Below are positions 7,986 through 15,225 of a stretch of 28,585 bases of DNA, one piece after another. How positions within the stretch are numbered: the stretch's first letter is position 1; each line of letters begins with the position of its first letter. The notes under the pieces were generated by a model. The model saw nothing but the letters and a program-made list of their open reading frames with translations, had not been told where the DNA came from and did not search any database. The stretch comes from Peptococcaceae bacterium UBA5767 (GTDB taxonomy: Bacteria > Bacillota > TC1 > UBA5767). The DNA is taken from assembly GCA_002418765.1 (NCBI GenBank), contig DIET01000033.1, forward strand, positions 1-28,585. Direction: 5' to 3'. The position numbers were made by a program, and so were the translations under genes.

Positions 7986-8298
7986 GGCTTGCCTCCCACC
8001 GTCCCACACCTACTTGGGTTCTTATTTCCATTCCTTCTTCCACTTCCGTAATGCAGGTTCTGATATTGGGAACACCATTCACCTGCATCACACAATCGGT
8101 ACATTGTCCAATGCCACAGAAAACTCCTCTTGGCTCACCCGTTCTAGACGTATGCCGGCAAACACGAAATCCTTCCGCCAACATAGCCGCCGCAATGGTA
8201 TCACCCTGCTGTGCCAGGATGGTTCTGTCATCCACGGTAATACTGATGGTTTCTTTCACACTACGTGTTCCCAAAATGGGATGTGCTTCAATTCTCAT
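7978..8298 (-). CDS. Small [2Fe-2S]-binding subunit (HcnA/SoxX-like)
   Basis: A 106-residue plant-type ferredoxin fold with the cysteine pattern CGIGQCTDC plus a distal cysteine (NIRTCIT). Small proteins of this type are the HcnA subunit of hydrogen cyanide synthase, the delta or small subunit of dye-linked proline dehydrogenases and part of sarcosine or opine oxidase complexes, always next to the two FAD subunits. It starts 11 bases after the stop of the beta-subunit gene and overlaps the alpha-subunit gene at its end. It provides a one-electron relay in the complex. Confidence 0.88.
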   Translation of the reverse strand: MRIEAHPILGTRSVKETISITVDDRTILAQQGDTIAAAMLAEGFRVCRHTSRTGEPRGVFCGIGQCTDCVMQVNGVPNIRTCITEVEEGMEIRTQVGVGRWEASHE

Positions 8299-8309
8299 AC
8301 TCTTGCCTC

Positions 8310-9437
8310 CTATTGTGCTTGTCGATTGGGATCCCAGATTGCATATCGCTTCTCAACCCGACCGTGAATCAACCAGTCAGCCGTGCGTTCTGCCATGGCT
8401 GGTGCCAAAGAAAAAGCACCTTTAAAGGCAACAGCCAAAAACAAGTTGGGTACTGTTTTACAAAATCCCCAGTATGGTTTGTCATCCGGGGTAATGGTCG
8501 TATTGCCTGACCAGGCCCTTACAATCTGCACATCATGAAAAACAGGAAAATGGCTTAAGAATAACTTGGCCAGCTTGCTAAGGTCCTCATGGTCGATGGC
8601 CGTGTTGTAGTCTTTCCCCGGCCGATTGGCCTGGGCAATGATAATGGAACCATTGGCTTCTTGGACGCCACCAAAATAAATGGTCTCGCCATCTGGAACC
8701 TGACCTGTAAAAAACGTTCCATCTTCCACGGGTCCATGAATCATTTTGGGGAATGGCTGGGTCACCATCGCCGTCCCCCGCAGATAATCTATCGGCAAAT
8801 CAAGGTCCAACGATAACAGCAATTCACGGCTCCATGATCCTGTAGCCAAAATTATCGTACCTCCCTCAAAAACTCCTCTATCTGTCTTGGCTGCCACACA
8901 TCCCTTTTTGTCTGGCACAAATTCTTTGAGGGGCGTGTGGGGCAGATATGTAACTCCGGCTTCTAACGCTTCCTGCAACAACCAAGCATTGACTTTCAAA
9001 GGATTGATCCGTCCTTCTTCCGGAGAAAAAACGCCACCTGCTACGTCTTGCAGCCAAGGTTCTGCCTGATGCACTTCTTCACCACGAAGCAAAACCAAAT
9101 GTACTCCTTGCTTTTTCTTCGTCTCCACCAACGCGGCTGCCATCTCTAGGCCCTTTTCGCTATGAATGGTACAGAGTCCACCTTGATGCTCATACTCCAA
9201 ATCCACTTGCTCACTGGCTGTCCGATACATCTCAAATGTCTCTCGCACCAGATCCACTTCCAAAACCGGGTCCCGATCGCTCAGCGATAATTGCCCCAGA
9301 TTGGTACCTGATGCTGCCGATCCATAATCATCTTTTTCTAACAGCAGCACCGACTGCTGCTTTCGGGCCAAACTGCGTGCCATGGATAAACCCACTACAC
9401 CAGCACCCACCACAATATAATCGTACCGATCATTCAT
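8310..9437 (-). CDS. FAD-dependent amino acid dehydrogenase, beta (DadA/HcnC/PDH-beta-like) subunit
   Basis: A 375-residue DAO-family flavoprotein. The N-terminal dinucleotide motif YIVVGAGVVGLSMARSLA and the covalent-independent FAD pattern (LLLEKDDYGSAASGTN) are clear, as is the C-terminal RAWSGNTTITPDDKPYWG that closes over the substrate. This subunit oxidises the C-N bond of the substrate. Family members act on L- or D-proline, hydroxyproline, glycine, sarcosine or opines. The adjacent PutP-type proline transporter makes proline or hydroxyproline the best guess. It is the first gene of the operon; GGGGG lies 7 bases before the ATG, and a 22-codon leader frame (9434-9502) overlaps its start as ATGA. 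Confidence 0.86.
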   Translation of the reverse strand: MNDRYDYIVVGAGVVGLSMARSLARKQQSVLLLEKDDYGSAASGTNLGQLSLSDRDPVLEVDLVRETFEMYRTASEQVDLEYEHQGGLCTIHSEKGLEMAAALVETKKKQGVHLVLLRGEEVHQAEPWLQDVAGGVFSPEEGRINPLKVNAWLLQEALEAGVTYLPHTPLKEFVPDKKGCVAAKTDRGVFEGGTIILATGSWSRELLLSLDLDLPIDYLRGTAMVTQPFPKMIHGPVEDGTFFTGQVPDGETIYFGGVQEANGSIIIAQANRPGKDYNTAIDHEDLSKLAKLFLSHFPVFHDVQIVRAWSGNTTITPDDKPYWGFCKTVPNLFLAVAFKGAFSLAPAMAERTADWLIHGRVEKRYAIWDPNRQAQ

Positions 9438-9502
9438 ATACTATCCCCCTTCTGTTTATATTGTACCATTAACATGTTACATGTAAAGAGGGTTTGGCTC
9501 AT
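9434..9502 (-). CDS. Possible 22-residue leader peptide upstream of the dehydrogenase operon
   Basis: An ATG at 9502 is preceded by AAAGGAG with a 4-base gap and opens a frame reading MSQTLFTCNMLMVQYKQKGD and ending with TGA exactly within the ATGA of the beta-subunit start. The combination of ribosome binding site and stop/start overlap suggests translational coupling. Against it: the best promoter for the operon (9460-9487) lies inside this frame, so the leader would only be made from a longer transcript, for example read-through from putP. No similarity was recognised. Confidence 0.3.
   Translation of the reverse strand: MSQTLFTCNMLMVQYKQKGDSI
9460..9487 (-). promoter_or_regulatory. Promoter of the dehydrogenase operon with a candidate operator
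   Basis: On the minus strand TTTACA (9487-9482), 16-base spacer, TACAAT (9465-9460), each one mismatch from consensus. Two palindromic ACATGT hexamers, one base apart (9479-9484 and 9472-9477), cover the -35 box and spacer. Such a repeat over a promoter is a likely repressor site; the GntR/FCD regulator at the end of the operon is the natural candidate. Confidence 0.6.
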
Positions 9503-9551
9503 AATTCTCCTTTCTGTCAAAATTTTCTGTACCTGTCGTCACATATGCTTT

Positions 9552-11024
9552 TTACTTTTCATCGACACGATCATATACGGACGTCAATGCCTCTGTTGGC
9601 GGCTTATCCCAGATAGACACCACCACAATGGCCAAGCTGGCCAAAATAAACCCTGGTACGATTTCATAAAGATCAAATAGCCCTCCAGATAGTTGTTGCC
9701 AAACCAACGCCACCACGCCACCAGTAAAAATCCCCGCTATAGCCCCCTTTCTGGTCATCCTTCTATAGAACAAAGAGAACAAAATAGCCGGACCAAAGGC
9801 ACTGCCAAATCCCGCCCAAGCATACGATACAAGATCCAGTACTTTGTTGTTTGGATTCAAAGCGATCAAATAAGCCATCAAGGCAACAGCAATCACGGTC
9901 AACCGACCAACCCAGACCAATTCCCTTTGAGAGGCTTGCGGCTTAATAAAAGGCCGATACAGATCCTGTGAAAGAGTAGATGCTGTCACCAACAACTGCG
10001 AATCCGCCGTACTCATAATGGCGGCCAAAATAGCGGCCAGCAAAACGCCAGCTACCCAGGGATTAAACATGGACTCCACCAGAACCATGAAAACGTTCTC
10101 CACAGAAGTGCCTTCCAAGGAAGGAGTAATGAGCGCTCGACCTACCAGGCCCACCACGACAGCACTGATCAAAGAGATCACAACCCAGATCATGGCAACC
10201 ATCCTTGATTTTCCAATGTCTTCAAAGCGCCGAATGGCCATAAACCGGGCTAGAATATGGGGTTGACCAAAATAACCCAAACCCCAGGCCAGCGATGACA
10301 CGACGGTCATCCAGGGAAGGATGTTTCCGTCCAAACCGGTAAAAGGATTCAAAAGCTCAGGATGAACCGCCAAGATTTCCGTCTGGGCCATACCCAGGCC
10401 ACCCAGCGCAACGATCCCCATCGAAGGAACCAATACAATGGCGCAGAACATTAAGCTCCCCTGGAAAAAGTCCGTCCAGGAAACGGCCATAAATCCTCCC
10501 AGAAAAGTATAGGAGATCACGGTCAACGCTCCGATACTGACTGCCAGTTCGTAATTGAAATGAAAGACCGTATGGAAAAGTCTTCCGCCTGCCACCAACC
10601 CAGAGGCGGTATAAATCAAGAAGAAAATCAAAATAAAAAAAGATGTGACGATTCTCAACAGATTGTTGTGATCAGCAAAGCGATTCACAAAATAATCCGA
10701 CAAAGTCAAGGAATTGCCAGCCTCCTCGGTATAAATCCTCAATCTCCTGGCGATAAACTTCCAGTTCAAATAGGTTCCCACAGCCAGTCCCACCGCTATC
10801 CAAATGGACTCCATACCCACCAAATAAGCTGCGCCAGGCAGTCCAAGAAGCAACCAACCACTCATATCAGACGCCTGCGCCGAAAGAGCTGCTACCCAAT
10901 AATTGAGTCCTCTGCCCCCCAAAATATAATCCGACAGGCTATTGGTACGCTTGTAAAAATAGAAACCAATGAGAAGCATAAAGACGAGATACAATAAAAA
11001 CATCATGGCAATACTTGGATTCAT
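9552..11024 (-). CDS. putP: Sodium/proline symporter
   Basis: A 490-residue sodium:solute symporter with about 13 membrane helices. It is close to E. coli PutP along its length: SDYILGGRGLNYWVAALS, then ASDMSGWLLLGLPGA (D53, S55 and W57 match the PutP D55, S57 and W59 of the sodium/proline site), LTLSDYFVNRF, and TFLGGFMAVSWTD. It imports proline with sodium across the cytoplasmic membrane. A very good ribosome binding site (TAGGAGGT) lies 5 bases before the ATG. It lies upstream of, and in the same direction as, the dehydrogenase operon, 49 bases from the possible leader and 114 bases from the beta-subunit gene, consistent with uptake followed by oxidation. No terminator is visible behind it, so read-through is possible. 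Confidence 0.93.
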   Translation of the reverse strand: MNPSIAMMFLLYLVFMLLIGFYFYKRTNSLSDYILGGRGLNYWVAALSAQASDMSGWLLLGLPGAAYLVGMESIWIAVGLAVGTYLNWKFIARRLRIYTEEAGNSLTLSDYFVNRFADHNNLLRIVTSFFILIFFLIYTASGLVAGGRLFHTVFHFNYELAVSIGALTVISYTFLGGFMAVSWTDFFQGSLMFCAIVLVPSMGIVALGGLGMAQTEILAVHPELLNPFTGLDGNILPWMTVVSSLAWGLGYFGQPHILARFMAIRRFEDIGKSRMVAMIWVVISLISAVVVGLVGRALITPSLEGTSVENVFMVLVESMFNPWVAGVLLAAILAAIMSTADSQLLVTASTLSQDLYRPFIKPQASQRELVWVGRLTVIAVALMAYLIALNPNNKVLDLVSYAWAGFGSAFGPAILFSLFYRRMTRKGAIAGIFTGGVVALVWQQLSGGLFDLYEIVPGFILASLAIVVVSIWDKPPTEALTSVYDRVDEK

Positions 11025-11076
11025 ACGCCACCTCCTACATATATTGCTTTTACTATATCCTATTTGGGGCCCTCTC

Positions 11077-11757
11077 TCAAGTCAGCAACCCCAACAGAAT
11101 CCCCATAAAAAAACAGCCCGCCCAAAAGACAACCAATATCTTGTCATGGCTGAGCCACCCTCTTTCGAAGAAAAGTGACAGGCTCTGTTTGATGCTATCT
11201 AAGGCGCTTTCTTCCTTCTTATCTTCCGCTTGATCCATCTGGTCTTTGCTGGGTATATCTTCCTCGGCATACAAAAACACATGTCGCAGATCCTCCTTTG
11301 CTTCTTGCTCCTCAATAAAAGCCAACCAACCTTCCTTGTCCTGAGGCGTCCACATTTCTTTGGTCCAGCGGTCTTCCAACAAATAAGCAGCCAACGTAAA
11401 AAGAGAACCATCGGCGTGTTCCTGGATTTGAAAAAAAACCTGATCACAATCGTCAATCCAAACTTCTTCTGGTTTAAGAGACAAGCTATCTCCTGGAATA
11501 AAGAATTCTTCTGTCGCCTCATAATAATGCAGTACAATATTGCGAAGCCAAACAAAGCGAACCGAGAACGCTATCCGTTTTTGACATTTTGCAATCAGGG
11601 TCTTCTTTTTACCTGGGTGAAAGACCCTTTGCGTGTGCCCATTCTCTTCTACCACCGTCGTAGGCAAAATGAACGGTATCTTGTTTAAAAGAATCATGGT
11701 CTGACAAACCATCAGAAGATGCTCCAAACCATCTTGCGATACAGATTTCACCTTCAT
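11077..11757 (-). CDS. Uncharacterised C-terminally membrane-anchored protein of the Tad-like cluster
   Basis: About 226 residues. The N-terminal part (starting MKVKSVSQDGLEHLLMVCQ) is soluble and resembles, at a distance, the DUF6382-type domain found at the front of FHA proteins in Firmicute tad loci, but no FHA domain is present. A charged, glutamate-rich linker (residues about 160-195) precedes a single C-terminal helix (ILVVFWAGCFFMGILLGLLT), so it is probably tail-anchored. The chosen ATG at 11757 overlaps the prepilin peptidase stop as ATGA; an ATG at 11763 is an alternative. The function is unknown; the context suggests a role in assembling the pilus-like apparatus. Confidence 0.7.
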   Translation of the reverse strand: MKVKSVSQDGLEHLLMVCQTMILLNKIPFILPTTVVEENGHTQRVFHPGKKKTLIAKCQKRIAFSVRFVWLRNIVLHYYEATEEFFIPGDSLSLKPEEVWIDDCDQVFFQIQEHADGSLFTLAAYLLEDRWTKEMWTPQDKEGWLAFIEEQEAKEDLRHVFLYAEEDIPSKDQMDQAEDKKEESALDSIKQSLSLFFERGWLSHDKILVVFWAGCFFMGILLGLLT

Positions 11758-12164
11758 AACCATAACACCACGACCAGCGCACTGGGGAAAAGGCTTAAGA
11801 ACATAGGAAACGCAGTGACCTGATGGCCACGGCGAATACTCATCCAAAACCATATCAACAGCGAAACCATACTAGAGAGCAAAAACAGACGTAAAAAATC
11901 TTCCCCGGAAAGGAGAAAAGATGCAACCAGAAGCGCTTTCAAATCACCTCCGCCGAGCCACCCGTGGTACCACAGAAACGTATACATCCCCAGAACAAAG
12001 GGAGCAAAAGGAATCCATCCTGCCGGGCATTGGCGGTATGACCAAATCAACAATGCAGCCAAAACAAAAAAAATACCCGTCAGAACATTGGGGATTTTTT
12101 GCCACTTCAAATCACTAAAGGTGCATGTCGCAAAGAACAATAAAAGTAGCATTTTTTCCATCAT
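11754..12164 (-). CDS. Prepilin peptidase, TadV/CpaA type (A24 family)
   Basis: About 136 residues, mostly membrane helices. The two catalytic aspartates of the family are visible: D in TFSDLKWQKIPN near residue 18 and D in LGGGDLKALLVAS (the GxGD motif). The length is that of the short TadV form, which cleaves the leader of Flp-type prepilins and of TadE/F pseudopilins at the cytoplasmic membrane and lacks the methylase domain of PilD. The frame is open from a TTG at 12173, but the ATG at 12164 has AAAGGAG 9 bases upstream and overlaps the tadE-like stop as ATGA. It would process the TadE-like protein encoded just before. Confidence 0.87.
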   Translation of the reverse strand: MMEKMLLLLFFATCTFSDLKWQKIPNVLTGIFFVLAALLIWSYRQCPAGWIPFAPFVLGMYTFLWYHGWLGGGDLKALLVASFLLSGEDFLRLFLLSSMVSLLIWFWMSIRRGHQVTAFPMFLSLFPSALVVVLWL

Positions 12165-12598
12165 GGCAGCCAACTCCTTTCCATAGCCTGACTGGTGAGA
12201 TACAGTCCCGGCAGAAACTTCGATTCATAACGACAATAAACCTGAATATACCCTTCACGATATTGCACCCAGGCTTCTCTCACGTTTTCTTTTTGTAATA
12301 ACCTCGAAGCATCCTGCGCCAGAATCAATGCAGGGACCCCTGTGCTTTTTTTTGTAGTGCCACGAACATCATGCAGGTCCAGTCCACCCATCGATTTTTG
12401 TACCAATTCCTTCCAGGAACTCTCTGCGATCTCCAATGAAAGAAGTGTCTTCACTGTCTCGGACGTGGCTTCATCTAGACACATGCTTTCTATGCAAAAA
12501 AAATGATAGGAGATCATAAAAAATACAAACGCTATGATCAAGGGCAGTATAATGAGAAGTTCCAAGACCAACATACCTTCTTTTCGTTTCAGTAACAT
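12161..12598 (-). CDS. TadE-like pseudopilin
   Basis: A 145-residue protein with a short basic N-terminus (MLLKRKEGMLVLELLIILP) and one long hydrophobic helix (residues about 8-33), followed by a soluble extracytoplasmic domain. The glycine-methionine before a hydrophobic stretch starting with a glutamate five residues later (EGMLVLE) resembles a prepilin cleavage site. This is the TadE layout of Flp/Tad pilus loci. AAGGAG lies 8 bases before the ATG, and the gene overlaps the preceding TadG-like gene by 10 bases. Probable role: minor pilin in a Tad-type secretion or pilus system. Confidence 0.75.
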   Translation of the reverse strand: MLLKRKEGMLVLELLIILPLIIAFVFFMISYHFFCIESMCLDEATSETVKTLLSLEIAESSWKELVQKSMGGLDLHDVRGTTKKSTGVPALILAQDASRLLQKENVREAWVQYREGYIQVYCRYESKFLPGLYLTSQAMERSWLP

Positions 12599-14067
12599 AC
12601 ACGCAACTCCTTGTGCAATACCATATATTCACTCGAAGATGCCGGGTCCAGCCTGGAAAACAAAGGAAATATTTTAGGCACAGAGGCCTCGCATACCCAT
12701 TCCACCCCCGTATAACCCTGCACATCAACGATTTCTTCTATGCGATCCATTTTTTTGGCATCACTGGTTATGAGCAAATCGAATCTCAGATGATCTTCGT
12801 AGCTTAACTTAATTTTTTCCAACAGTTGATAACTGGGTGGCGTGATATGCACCAATGGAACCGATTCATTCTGGCCCACCAGTTGATAGACATCAACAGC
12901 TCCCTGCAAGCCTCCCATGATGAGAGCATAAGCTACCCGCGACAAGATTTCTGGCGGTGCCTTGGGATCAAGAGCGAAAAACCCCAACGCATCGAGCGAT
13001 ACCCGTGTTGCCAACAGACGAAGTGTATAAGCCAGAGCCGGTCGGGACGAGCCTGTAATGATGTATTCCACTTCACTATCTGCCTCATCATGAACATCGG
13101 GCAAATACTTCAGTACATATTCTCCCAAATAAAATCGGTCTCTCCCCTGGTTGAAAACTGTCTTGGCTTGCTGCAACAACGAAAGCGCCTTACCAGCAAC
13201 CCTTTTGTCTGTTCTTCCGAAGGAGAATATACGAGAATCTGTCTGATCTTGCCAACCAGTAAGCTCCTTCGTCCTTTTGGCGGCTTTTTGCAGCCCCTCC
13301 AACTCTCTTGTCAGTGCTCTGTTTTCCATATTTTGTTCATCCACCTTTTCTGGAACATGCTCACAAGAGCACCGATCCAATATATCCCTAGTTTCATAAG
13401 ACAATCGCTGATTCTCCTCATAAAGATCATCCACTCTTCGTTGTTTGGCCTGAATACTGCGCTCTAGCCGGGCTATTCTACTTGTATCGGGCTCCTCTTC
13501 ATTCTTTTCTTGTGCAATTTTTTTTCTTGTCTCGCGAATTGATGATTTGTCTTGTTTGATACGCTTGTTGTTGAGGGTAGTCCGGTCCATGTTGTCTTGC
13601 GCTTGTTCAAGATCCAGTGCGACTTTCCCTGCCGAAGAAAAAGATTCGGACAACCGAAAACTCTCTAAGATATCTCGAAGAGCCAACGCTCCTCGCAATG
13701 GAGCAACATATTTAACCGTCTCCAGAATCTGATGTCTCATCACATCCTGATCAAGTGGTACGACCGGTCGTATTTCCAGTCGTGTAAGCGATATTGGCAT
13801 CCAATCGCGACCGTCCAAATTGCCTTCAAAAAGTGTCTTCGCCCGATGAGTGATACGGGCTTGGTCATCAAGAACCAAGAGCCCATAATCCATCCAGGCA
13901 TCTTTTTGATAATCAGCTAGCGTGCCGCGGGCACTAGCATAACACGCCTGGTCGAAATAACTTAATGCTGTTTGCTCCCAAAGGCATTCAAACATAAACA
14001 TACCCATCAGCAAAATGATTGGCATAAGTATGGCAAACAATACTGTAATAGATCCCCTTTTATTCAT
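12589..14067 (-). CDS. TadG-like / DUF5702 extracytoplasmic protein
   Basis: A 492-residue protein with an N-terminal basic start (MNKRGSITVLFAILMPIILL) and a single membrane helix (about 6-29), then a long outside region. Residues about 155-275 are strongly charged and predicted to form coiled coils (for example SRIARLERSIQAKQRRVDDL). The start pattern (KRGSITV plus helix plus a region rich in CYASARG) is that of TadG/DUF5702 proteins found with TadE and TadV in Firmicutes. GGGAGG lies 8 bases before the ATG. It is the first gene of a four-gene set that lacks the TadA ATPase, the TadB/C platform and a pilin gene, so those must be elsewhere or missing. No convincing promoter was found between this gene and the selD terminator just upstream. 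Confidence 0.72.
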   Translation of the reverse strand: MNKRGSITVLFAILMPIILLMGMFMFECLWEQTALSYFDQACYASARGTLADYQKDAWMDYGLLVLDDQARITHRAKTLFEGNLDGRDWMPISLTRLEIRPVVPLDQDVMRHQILETVKYVAPLRGALALRDILESFRLSESFSSAGKVALDLEQAQDNMDRTTLNNKRIKQDKSSIRETRKKIAQEKNEEEPDTSRIARLERSIQAKQRRVDDLYEENQRLSYETRDILDRCSCEHVPEKVDEQNMENRALTRELEGLQKAAKRTKELTGWQDQTDSRIFSFGRTDKRVAGKALSLLQQAKTVFNQGRDRFYLGEYVLKYLPDVHDEADSEVEYIITGSSRPALAYTLRLLATRVSLDALGFFALDPKAPPEILSRVAYALIMGGLQGAVDVYQLVGQNESVPLVHITPPSYQLLEKIKLSYEDHLRFDLLITSDAKKMDRIEEIVDVQGYTGVEWVCEASVPKIFPLFSRLDPASSSEYMVLHKELRVCY

Positions 14068-14082
14068 ACCTCAACCTCCCAT

Positions 14083-14122
14083 AAAAAAATTCAGCAGAGG
14101 AATTGGTTTCCCTCTGCTGAAT
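14083..14122 (-). terminator. Strong terminator after selD
   Basis: On the minus strand a perfect 12-bp stem, ATTCAGCAGAGG (14122-14111) with CCTCTGCTGAAT (14100-14089), loop GAAACCAATT region of 10 bases, followed by a run of seven T. It closes the LysR-to-selD cluster, 35 bases after the selD stop, and separates it from the Tad-like genes. Confidence 0.92.
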
Positions 14123-14156
14123 CAAAACATATCGTTGTCTTGTTGTTATTTTTACA

Positions 14157-15194
14157 CTATCGGACTACAATTTTGCCTATTTGCGTTTGGCCTACACTAC
14201 CAATAATCGTCCCATGTCCACCCAGATCATGTAGTTGCTTGAGATAAATCATGGCATCCTCTTCTGACAGTGCGAGTAACAGCCCCCCCGATGTCTGTGG
14301 ATCAACCAAAATATCCTGTATGGATTCCGATACATGCTGGTCAAACAAAACATGCTCCTGAATATGACATTTGTTGCGGTGCGCTCCTGCAGGAATCATG
14401 CCCATTTCAGCAAGTTTATCCGTCCCTGCAATGAATGGAATTCTCCTTGCATCCAAGGTAAATCCTACTCTATTATCGCTTACCATCTCATACGCATGTC
14501 CTAACAGTCCAAATCCCGTGATATCCGTGCAGGCATGAACTGTAAGTCCGGACGTAGCCTCGAAAGCCACTTTGTTCAAGGTTCTCATGACTTCCACCAT
14601 TTGATTTTCTTGCTCTTGGCTCACCATATCCGCCTTGATGGCCGTACTGATGATACCGGAACCGAGTGGTTTGGTCAAAACCAACAAATCCCCCACCCGG
14701 GCTCCACGATTGGCTAGAATTTTTTGGGGATGCACCACCCCTGTCACACTTAAACCATACTTGGGTTCTGCATCTTCGATGGTATGCCCCCCAATCAAGC
14801 TGGTTCTGGCTTCTATCATTTTGTCGGCACCTCCCATGAGAATACCTTCCAGAATCGCAAGATCCATTGTATTCACAGGAAAAGCCACCACATTCATGGC
14901 CGTTTTGGGTTCAGCTCCCATCGCATAAATATCACTTAAACTATTGGCGGCCGCAATCTGCCCGAAAAGGTAGGGATCGTCGACCATGGGCGTAAAAAAA
15001 TCCACCGACTGAACAATCGCCAGATCTTCACCAAGACGATATACCCCGGCATCATCCATGGTTTCCCCATTGACCATCACATTCTCATTATAAAAAATGG
15101 GCATTCTTTCTACAATTTTACTTAAGGTCCCCGGACCTACTTTGGCCGCTCAGCCCGCTGCCGCAACCATCTGGGTCAATCTTGTTTCGTTCAT
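14157..15194 (-). CDS. selD: Selenide, water dikinase (selenophosphate synthetase), selenoprotein
   Basis: Makes selenophosphate, the selenium donor for selenocysteine and selenouridine, from selenide and ATP. The true frame opens at ATG 15194, with AAGGAGGGG just upstream, and reads MNETRLTQMVAAAG, then TGA, then AAKVGPGTLSKIVERMP. The TGA at 15150-15152 falls exactly where SelD enzymes have the catalytic Cys or Sec; the U-x-x-K spacing to K18 equals C17-x-x-K20 of E. coli SelD. The product is therefore 345 residues with Sec15. A call that ignores this would start at the internal ATG 15104 and lose the active site. The rest is canonical: DFFTPMVDDPYLFGQIAAAN, LSDIYAMGAEP, GGHTIEDAEP, DITGFGLLGHA and DPQTSGGLL. 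It lies 31 bases behind the FAD oxidoreductase gene and before a strong terminator. Confidence 0.95.
15123..15152 (-). promoter_or_regulatory. UGA (Sec) codon and candidate bacterial SECIS hairpin in selD
   Basis: The UGA occupies 15152-15150 on the minus strand. Downstream, AGGUC (15138-15134) can pair with GACCU (15129-15125) around a small CGGG loop, whose apex is about 17 bases after the UGA. Position and size fit the bacterial SECIS bound by SelB. The pairing is short, and the loop bases have not been compared with known elements. Confidence 0.6.
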
Positions 15195-15225
15195 CGCCCC
15201 TCCTTTCTCCAACCCAAAGACTATT

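Noticed and set aside
12826..13467. 213-residue frame on the plus strand
   Set aside because: Antisense to the TadG-like gene; the translation lacks any recognisable fold or start signal.
14157..15104. selD read as starting at the internal ATG 15104, or as a pseudogene broken by a stop codon
   Set aside because: The upstream TGA is at the known Sec position, the upstream frame matches SelD with a strong ribosome binding site, and a tRNA-Sec is present.
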